Below, piece by piece: positions 58,395 through 64,000 of a stretch of DNA of 64,000 nt. Below the pieces are notes generated by a model, which made no database searches, was not told the origin of the DNA, and saw only the letters and a program-made list of their open reading frames with translations. The translations under genes and the position numbers were made by a program. Position 1 is the first letter of the stretch, and the number at the start of each line of letters is the position of its first letter. The stretch is from Acidimicrobiales bacterium (GTDB lineage: Bacteria; Actinomycetota; Acidimicrobiia; Acidimicrobiales; JAVJTC01). Location of the stretch: the NCBI GenBank assembly GCA_040219085.1, contig JAVJTC010000027.1, forward strand, positions 115,434 to 179,433, in the 5' to 3' direction.

Positions 58395-58946
58395 GTGGAC
58401 GTCGCCCGGGCTCTGGGGGTGCTGGGGCTGGACACGACGGCCTCATGGGACGACATCCGCGGGGCGTACCGCCGCCTGATCCGTACCCACCATCCCGACG
58501 TCGCGGACGTAACCCGGGCGGCACGTGCGACCGACATCACCGAGGCCTACGCCACGCTCGAGCGGGCCACCGCGGGCGGTCGCGACCCGCTCGGCCCCTC
58601 GGCCCGGCCGTCCACCGATCCGAGATCGCAGCGGCCCCGGTCCGCCCGGGTATCGAGTGTCCCGGCAAAGACCGTGACTCTCGACGTCGGCGGGCTCGAC
58701 GTGGTGGACGCACTAGCACAGGGGGCGGCTGCGCTCGGGCGTGTCGGCCCGGTCGACCGCGAATCCGGCATCGTCATCGTGACACTGGGACCACCGCGCT
58801 GGACGCCCAGCCAACTCCTCGCCGAGGTCGGCAGCACGGGTGGCCGCGCCACCGTCGAGTTCACCCTCGAGTCACTCGGCCGCGACGCCGCGCCCTCGAT
58901 CGAGGCCGTCGTCAGCGAACTCGCCCGCAACCTTCCCCGCGCCTGA
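58395..58946 (+). CDS. J-domain protein
   Basis: A 183-residue co-chaperone-like protein. The J domain (about 1-60) has AYRRLIRTHHPDV with the HPD motif. The C-terminal domain (about 90-183) is not a standard DnaJ domain; it starts KTVTLDVGGLDVVD and has no zinc fingers or client-binding repeats. GTG 58395 begins directly after the preceding stop. It overlaps the convergent PAP2 gene by 75 bp. Confidence 0.82.
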   Translation: MDVARALGVLGLDTTASWDDIRGAYRRLIRTHHPDVADVTRAARATDITEAYATLERATAGGRDPLGPSARPSTDPRSQRPRSARVSSVPAKTVTLDVGGLDVVDALAQGAAALGRVGPVDRESGIVIVTLGPPRWTPSQLLAEVGSTGGRATVEFTLESLGRDAAPSIEAVVSELARNLPRA

Positions 58947-59636
58947 GCCCCCGTCGAGCAACCACGACAGAGGGGGTGCGTGGCGGACGATCCACGCCGG
59001 AGCGCGGCGGTGGGTCACGATCACCATCAACAGGGCAGGCACCGCGATCAGGTAGCCGCCCACGACGTCGGCGGGCCAGTGATCCAGTTCGACGACCCGG
59101 GAGGGCGCGGTGATGACGATGATCGCCACCGACCCGGCGACGACCCCACGCCTGACCCGATGATCGCTCTCGTACACCGAAGCGAGGTAGGCGATGATTC
59201 CGAAGACCAGCACGACGTAGACGACGTGTCCGCTGGGATAGCCGCCGTTGCCGAAGCGGGCCGTTCCCCACTCGAGATCCTCTGTAGGTCGGGGCCGATC
59301 GACCAGATCGGCCAGCTTCGTCAGACCGGTTGCGGCACCCGCCACGAAATAGGTCACCGCTGCCAGGCGCCCCCACGCCATCGCCACCACCGGCACCAAC
59401 GCCAGGAAGATCGTCGGGGCCATGGCGTCCGTGAACGCCACATCGAGAACGTTGCTCGCCGGCCCGAGCACTCCCGAGAGCGTCTCGTCCACCCAGCGGG
59501 TGGCCGCGGCCTCACCGGGCAGGAGCTGGGATCGACTCACGCCCACCGTGAACAGGATCCCCACGGCGGCGATCGACAGCGCCCCGGCGACGATCATCCG
59601 GTCCGTGGGGCCCGTCTGGTCGTTTCGCGGTGGCAT
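58872..59636 (-). CDS. PAP2-family membrane phosphatase
   Basis: An integral-membrane lipid phosphatase of 254 residues. The three PAP2 signatures are KLADLVDRPRP, PSGH in GGYPSGHVVYV, and SRVVELDHWPADVVGG. Six predicted membrane segments. ATG 59636 (MPPRNDQTG) fits; GTG 59654 is possible. Its last 75 bp are antisense to the end of the J-domain gene. Confidence 0.87.
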   Translation of the reverse strand: MPPRNDQTGPTDRMIVAGALSIAAVGILFTVGVSRSQLLPGEAAATRWVDETLSGVLGPASNVLDVAFTDAMAPTIFLALVPVVAMAWGRLAAVTYFVAGAATGLTKLADLVDRPRPTEDLEWGTARFGNGGYPSGHVVYVVLVFGIIAYLASVYESDHRVRRGVVAGSVAIIVITAPSRVVELDHWPADVVGGYLIAVPALLMVIVTHRRAPAWIVRHAPPLSWLLDGGSGAGKVAGEFADDGLDRGRGVAAE

Positions 59637-59689
59637 CGCCCCCAATCCAACCACGGCGGGTGGAATCCGGCCACGCCGAGGACCGGCGG

Positions 59690-59695
59690 TATCGT
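59690..59695 (+). promoter_or_regulatory. Possible -10 element of the DUF2510 gene (leaderless)
   Basis: TATCGT, 9 nt before the GTG at 59705. Confidence 0.3.
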
Positions 59696-59704
59696 GGACT
59701 CACC

Positions 59705-60052
59705 GTGGCTGGCGACGACGATCCGCGCGGGGCGCGTACCCGGTCCGAACCGGACGCTCCCGGCTCCTGGCACTCCGACCCGTTCGCGCGCCACCAGTCA
59801 CGCTGGTGGGACGGCAACCGCTGGACTGAGCGGGTACGCGACGAGACCACCGTCGGAATCGACCCTCCGGGCATAGACCCCGCGCCGCACGCTCCCGCGT
59901 CGGACGCGCCCGAGCCCGCCAATCCCATCGGTGATGCCCGGGTCCCGCTCCGGCCTCCCCCCGCGAGTACCCAACTGGCCCGGATCCTCGGTGTGATCAC
60001 CATGGTCGGGCTGACGGTGCTGATCGTCGTCGTGGCGATCGCGGCGCTCTGA
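59705..60052 (+). CDS. DUF2510-domain membrane protein
   Basis: A 115-residue protein. The DUF2510 motif is GSWHSDPFARHQSRWWDGNR followed by WTERV. A Pro-rich linker leads to one C-terminal membrane helix (GVITMVGLTVLIVVVAIAAL). GTG 59705 is chosen because the longer frame from 59630 runs antisense to the PAP2 gene. Function unknown; such domains are common in actinobacterial membrane proteins. Confidence 0.8.
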   Translation: MAGDDDPRGARTRSEPDAPGSWHSDPFARHQSRWWDGNRWTERVRDETTVGIDPPGIDPAPHAPASDAPEPANPIGDARVPLRPPPASTQLARILGVITMVGLTVLIVVVAIAAL

Positions 60053-60057
60053 GTCCC

Positions 60058-61368
60058 GTGGCTTCTCTGACGACGGTGCCGGCCGGCCGCTTCCGGCTCC
60101 CACCCCCCGAGAGCCCCAGTTCGCTGCGGGCACTGCGCCATCGCCAGTTCGCGATCTTCTGGCTGACTGCGATCGTCTCGAACTCCGCCAACTTCATGCA
60201 GCAGCTGACGGTGCCGTTCATCGTCTTCGAGTTGACGGACTCCAACACCTGGGTCGGCGCCGTCGCCTTCGCCGCACTCATCCCCGGTGTCGTCCTCACC
60301 CCCGTGTCCGGCGTGCTCGCGGACCGGCTTCCGCGCCGCACGATCATCATCGTGACCCTCAGCGTGCAGACGCTGGTCGCGACCGGCTTCCTCGTCCTGT
60401 GGCTCGCCGATGCGCTCACCCCCTGGCGGATCGTCATCCTGAGCCTGATCAACGGTGTCGTCGTGGGAACCCAGGTCGCCGCCTGGCAGTCGTTGGTTCC
60501 CCTGCTCGTCCCCCGACACGACCTCCTCGCCGCGGTCCGGCTCAACTCGGCGGGGTTCACCGCATCGCGGGCGCTCGGGCCGATGGTGGGAGCCGGTCTG
60601 CTGGCCGCGATCGGCCCCGCTTCGGTCTTCTTCGCGAACGCTGCGACGTTCGTCCTCCTGCTGGCGGTCGTCTTCAGACTTCGGCCGCGCCAGGCTCCGG
60701 CGGCATCCGCGGAACGGCTCGCCACGGTCTTTCGGAGCGGCTTCGCCTATGTACGCGCCCGGGGGTCGATGCTGCTCGCCGTCGGGACGGGTTTCATGAT
60801 CGCCTTCTTCGGCATGTCACTGGTCCAGATCGCGGCCGGCCTGGCCAAGGAGGACTTCGGGGTCGGGAAGTCGGGCCTCGCGGGCCTCGTCACGGCGACG
60901 GGAGTGGGATCCGTCCTCTCGTCGATCGTCATCATCTCCGGTGGCGACGCCTTCCGCCGGTCCCGCATGGCACTCGGCGGGCTCGTGATCTACGGCATCG
61001 GGCCGCTCGTCATCGTGTCCACGACGAACTACGTCGTCGGCCTGGCGGGCTTCTTCGTACTCGGTGCCGCCCACGTTGCGGTCGCGATCGCGCTGAACAC
61101 GGCGCTGCAGATACAGGTGGCCGAAGAGATGCGGGGCCGCGTCATCTCGATCTACATGATGGGCGTCATCGGTGGTCTACCGGTGGGGGCCTTCGTCGGC
61201 GGCCGACTCGGAGACCTCGTCGGGCTGCGAACCGTCTACGTCGGCGCGGGGATCTCCCTCCTCACCTATTCGCTGTTGGCGACTCTGGTCTTCGACCGGC
61301 TCGGCGCGCTCGACGATGAACAGAGGGAACCGGTTCCGCCCACGCCGACAGCGGAGGCGGCGGCGTGA
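60058..61368 (+). CDS. Major facilitator superfamily transporter
   Basis: A 436-residue, 12-helix exporter-type MFS protein (enterobactin-exporter-like). After a Pro-rich N-terminus comes LRALRHRQFAIFWLTAIVSN; the loop 2-3 motif is SGVLADRLPRRTIIIVT. GRVISIYMMGVIGGLPVGAF is near helix 11. Substrate unknown. The stop overlaps the next GTG (GTGA), so it is coupled to the HAAO-mtr genes. Confidence 0.87.
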   Translation: MASLTTVPAGRFRLPPPESPSSLRALRHRQFAIFWLTAIVSNSANFMQQLTVPFIVFELTDSNTWVGAVAFAALIPGVVLTPVSGVLADRLPRRTIIIVTLSVQTLVATGFLVLWLADALTPWRIVILSLINGVVVGTQVAAWQSLVPLLVPRHDLLAAVRLNSAGFTASRALGPMVGAGLLAAIGPASVFFANAATFVLLLAVVFRLRPRQAPAASAERLATVFRSGFAYVRARGSMLLAVGTGFMIAFFGMSLVQIAAGLAKEDFGVGKSGLAGLVTATGVGSVLSSIVIISGGDAFRRSRMALGGLVIYGIGPLVIVSTTNYVVGLAGFFVLGAAHVAVAIALNTALQIQVAEEMRGRVISIYMMGVIGGLPVGAFVGGRLGDLVGLRTVYVGAGISLLTYSLLATLVFDRLGALDDEQREPVPPTPTAEAAA

Positions 61369-61943
61369 GCCTCGCCGGACCGGGCCCCGACAACGTTGCG
61401 TTCGGCCTCGAGCAGTGGATCACCGACAACGCGGGGCACTTCGCTCCGCCGGTTGCGAATCGGGAGGTCTTCCCGGGAGGGGACTTCATCTTCATGGTGA
61501 TCCGGGGCCCCAACGCGCGGTCCGATTTCCACATCGATCCCGGTGACGAGATCTTCCACCAACTGCGCGGCGAGGTCGCCGTCGACCTCATCATCGACGG
61601 TGCCGTGGAGCGCCACATCGTCGGGCCGGGGGACGTGCTACGGGTGCCCGCCGGGGTCCCCCACGCGCCCCACCGCCCCCCCGAGACATGGGGATTCGTC
61701 ATCGAGCGACCCCGCGCCGACGACGAGCGGGACCAACTCCTGTGGCTCTGTGAGACGTGTGGCAGGGAGGTCCGACGGGTCGAGTTCCACGTCTCCGACA
61801 TCGAGGCCCAGTTGGCCGAGGCGCTCGGCACATGGAACGGTGACGAGACACTGCGGATCTGCCCGGTCGGACACTCCAATCCGGCACCGCGACCGTTCAC
61901 GACCTCCGACCTGAGCGAGAAGCCGGGCCCCTACCTCCCGTGA
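61365..61943 (+). CDS. nbaC: 3-hydroxyanthranilate 3,4-dioxygenase
   Basis: Opens the ring of 3-hydroxyanthranilate in the kynurenine pathway. The 192-residue cupin has iron ligands His56, Glu62 and His100 (FHIDPGDEIFHQ, VPHAPHRPP). The bacterial second iron site is partly present: Cys129, Cys132 (CETC), Cys166, but the fourth position is Gly169/His170 (CPVGH) instead of Cys. The GTG overlaps the MFS stop. No other kynurenine-pathway gene is in the window. Confidence 0.88.
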   Translation: MSLAGPGPDNVAFGLEQWITDNAGHFAPPVANREVFPGGDFIFMVIRGPNARSDFHIDPGDEIFHQLRGEVAVDLIIDGAVERHIVGPGDVLRVPAGVPHAPHRPPETWGFVIERPRADDERDQLLWLCETCGREVRRVEFHVSDIEAQLAEALGTWNGDETLRICPVGHSNPAPRPFTTSDLSEKPGPYLP

Positions 61944-63295
61944 GACACCACGATCTGATCATCCTGGGCGCCGGCTCGGGAAACACGCTCCTGTCCCCCG
62001 ACTTCGACGACGTCGACGTAGCGATCATCGAGCGGGACACCTTCGGCGGAACCTGCCTGAACCGGGGGTGCATCCCGTCGAAGATGTTCGTGTACGCGGC
62101 GGACGTCGCCGAGACGGTCCGCCACGGTCACGCGCTCGGCGTCGACGCCGCAGTGACCGGTGTGCGCTGGCGTGACATCGTCGACCGGGTCTTCGGCCGG
62201 ATCGACCCCATCGCACAGGGCGGCGAGGACTATCGCCGCCGCCTCGACAACGTCACCGTGTACCCGGGCGACGCCCACTTCGTAGCGGAGCGCGTCCTGG
62301 AGGTGGACGGCGAACGCCTCACGGCGCCCGACGTCGTGATCGCGGCCGGTGCCCGGCCCTTCGTCCCGGAGATCCCCGGGATCGACACCGTCCCGCACCA
62401 CACGTCGGACACCGTGATGCGCCTGCCGGAGCTGCCCGGGCGGATGCTGATCGTCGGTGGCGGCTTCATCGCCGCGGAACTGGCCCATGTGTTCGGGGGC
62501 CTCGGCACCGACGTCACCATCGTTCACCGGCGCGACGTCCTGTTGGGAGCCGAGGACCGCGACGTCTCGCGGGCATTCACCGATCGCTACGCGGAGCGCT
62601 TCGACCTGCGGATGAAGACGGTGGTCGAGGGTTTCGCCATGGATGGCGGGTCCATCGTCGCCGCGCTCGCCGGCGACCGCGGCGGCGAACTTCCCGTCGA
62701 CGTCGTCTTGATCGCAACCGGGCGTGTACCCAACGGAGATCAGCTGAATCTCCCTGCCACGGGACTGTCCGTGGGTGAAGACGGCTACCTGCCCACCGAT
62801 CCGTTCCTGCGGACGGGGGTCGAGGGCATCTGGGCTCTGGGCGACGTCACCAATCCGGCCCAGTTGAAGCACACCGCCAACGAGGAGGCCCGGGTACTCG
62901 CCCACAACCTGATCCACCCCGATGACATGCGCGAGGTGGATCTGTGGCCCACGCCCCACGCGGTGTTCGCGAGTCCGCAGGTAGCCGCCGTTGGACCGAC
63001 GTCGCAGGAACTCGACGCTTCGGGCCGTGACTACGTGTCGTCTGTGCGGCCCTATGCCGACACCGCCTACGGCTGGGCGATGGAGGACCGTCACTCGTTC
63101 TGCAAGGTCCTGGCGGACCCCGAGACGAGGCTGCTGCTCGGCGCGCATATCATCGGCCCGCACGCGCCGACGCTTCTCCAGCAACTCGTCCAGGGGATGC
63201 GTTTCGGCCAGACGGTGGACCAGATGGCCCGCGGCCAGCTCTGGACCCACCCGGCGATGCCCGAGGTGGTCGAGCAGGCCCTGTTGTCGTTGTAG
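61940..63295 (+). CDS. mtr: Mycothione reductase
   Basis: Reduces mycothiol disulphide with NADPH. The 451-residue flavoprotein has the redox pair Cys39/Cys44 (GGTCLNRGCIPSKM), RVFGRIDPIAQGGEDYRRR, which is close to mycobacterial Mtr, FAD and NADPH folds, and the C-terminal HPAMPEVVEQAL with the base His. The GTG start overlaps the HAAO stop (GTGA). Confidence 0.93.
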   Translation: MRHHDLIILGAGSGNTLLSPDFDDVDVAIIERDTFGGTCLNRGCIPSKMFVYAADVAETVRHGHALGVDAAVTGVRWRDIVDRVFGRIDPIAQGGEDYRRRLDNVTVYPGDAHFVAERVLEVDGERLTAPDVVIAAGARPFVPEIPGIDTVPHHTSDTVMRLPELPGRMLIVGGGFIAAELAHVFGGLGTDVTIVHRRDVLLGAEDRDVSRAFTDRYAERFDLRMKTVVEGFAMDGGSIVAALAGDRGGELPVDVVLIATGRVPNGDQLNLPATGLSVGEDGYLPTDPFLRTGVEGIWALGDVTNPAQLKHTANEEARVLAHNLIHPDDMREVDLWPTPHAVFASPQVAAVGPTSQELDASGRDYVSSVRPYADTAYGWAMEDRHSFCKVLADPETRLLLGAHIIGPHAPTLLQQLVQGMRFGQTVDQMARGQLWTHPAMPEVVEQALLSL

Positions 63296-63352
63296 ATCGC
63301 GAGATCGGACTTCTGTGCCCTCCGAGCGCCCCTCTGTGTCACTGGGGTCGGT

Positions 63353-63358
63353 TAGTGT
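63353..63358 (+). promoter_or_regulatory. Putative -10 element of the DUF222 gene (leaderless)
   Basis: TAGTGT, 6 nt before the ATG at 63365, in the 69-bp gap after mtr. Confidence 0.45.
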
Positions 63359-63364
63359 GGGTTC

Positions 63365-64000
63365 ATGGTCGAACACATGTTCGCAGCCGGTTCCGGGACG
63401 GACCGTGACACTGGCCTCGGCGAGGCCCGTGGGTCACTCGACGCCGCGGCGGGGCGGCTGCGGAGCCTGGATCTGGCGTGTCTCGACGTCGACCAGTTGA
63501 GCGTGCTCGCGAAGGATCTTGAATCGCATCGTCGTGTCGTGGCGGCGGCGTCGGCTCGCACCGCGGCTGCGATCGCGTCGCACACCGCGCCACCCGACCC
63601 AGGCCGCGGCGGCGACGGCGCTGGTAACGGCGACGACACCAGCGGCCAAGACGATGATGGTGCGGGGCCGGTGCCGCCTCCTCCTGCGGGCGGCGCCGCC
63701 GACGCGGCCGGTTCAGACCGCGATGAGGCCAACCGGCAACGCCGCGCGGCGCGGGTCGCGCAGATCCTCCCCGCAGCGATTACGGCGCTCGACGCCGGGA
63801 AGATCACCACCGGCCACATCGCCGCGCTGTGGTTCGCCTGTGAAGCAGACCCGGCCCGGGCCCGCCGAGACGAAGCCCACCTGGTCGCATGGGCGCGACG
63901 GGTCCCCGTCGCCCGGCTGCGGCAGCTGGTGCGCAACTGGTGCCGCCACGGCGAAGACCCCGAAGACCGCGCCGCCGAACAGGACCGCAAACGCGGCGTC
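63365..64000 (+). CDS. DUF222 protein (13E12-type, HNH end outside window)
   Basis: The frame runs from ATG 63365 open to the right edge (212 codons). It shows the DUF222 helical region: QRRAARVAQILPAAITALD, GKITTGHIAALWFACEAD, and RRVPVARLRQLVRNWCRHG. A low-complexity acidic/Pro insert lies at about 77-115. In complete proteins an HNH nuclease motif follows, here beyond the window. These genes are often multicopy in actinobacteria. Confidence 0.85.
   Translation, partial: MVEHMFAAGSGTDRDTGLGEARGSLDAAAGRLRSLDLACLDVDQLSVLAKDLESHRRVVAAASARTAAAIASHTAPPDPGRGGDGAGNGDDTSGQDDDGAGPVPPPPAGGAADAAGSDRDEANRQRRAARVAQILPAAITALDAGKITTGHIAALWFACEADPARARRDEAHLVAWARRVPVARLRQLVRNWCRHGEDPEDRAAEQDRKRGV

Overview
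The window is a high-GC actinobacterial chromosome segment. It encodes a complete Pup-proteasome system, mycothione reductase, a fused FbiC for coenzyme F420, an F420-type luciferase-like oxidoreductase, a DUF3151 protein and a DUF222 protein. Together these point to Actinobacteriota; the gene mix fits an Acidimicrobiia-like lineage, but that class placement is inference. Coding density is very high. GTG starts and ATGA/GTGA overlaps are common, and no rRNA, tRNA, CRISPR array or transposase was found.

Layout. Positions 1-14605 are almost entirely minus strand and hold the protein-turnover and export block: arc (proteasomal ATPase), dop, pup, an XRE regulator, prcB, prcA, pafA, pafB, pafC, lepB (signal peptidase I), a zinc-ribbon protein, tatA, tatC and a HelY-like helicase cut by the left edge. 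One GDPD gene (3758-4504) is on the plus strand inside it. A ferredoxin (14874-15110, +) separates this block from a second minus-strand operon at 15203-19227: small membrane proteins, then ttuB, ttuA, trmI and marP. ttuB-ttuA-trmI looks like a module that modifies the tRNA T-loop (2-thiolation at position 54, m1A at 58). A LON-domain protein and dacB lie upstream.

Positions 21482-31215 are mainly plus strand: a desaturase, a FIST sensor protein, transketolase-transaldolase, fbiC and a ClC chloride transporter. Positions 31265-37101 are minus: RNase D, rhodanese, mobA, flavin reductase, DUF3151, pyruvate kinase and a SirB1 protein. A second GDPD (37137) is followed by the only long gene-free stretch, about 670 bp at 37920-38588. 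Next come an O-methyltransferase, an alpha/beta hydrolase, a glycosyltransferase, and gltB-gltD (glutamate synthase) divergent from an M18 aminopeptidase.

Positions 48660-54658 (minus) form a cation operon with one trkA and three trkH-type pore genes. The membrane pyrophosphatase hppA follows on the plus strand. The right end carries an F420-type oxidoreductase, a J-domain protein, a PAP2 phosphatase, a DUF2510 membrane protein, an MFS-HAAO-mycothione reductase operon, and a DUF222 gene cut by the right edge.

Recurring themes are: promoters of the form TAGNNT placed 6-9 nt before the start codon (leaderless transcripts); a monovalent-cation theme (a K+-independent type pyruvate kinase, a Ser-filter TrkH paralogue, and a membrane pyrophosphatase whose signature residues resemble Na+ pumps); and several small-scale curiosities (a TtuB with residues after its GG tail, a membrane-protein gene split by one in-frame stop, a 40-bp tandem duplication at a gene end, and a 36-bp repeat inside lepB).
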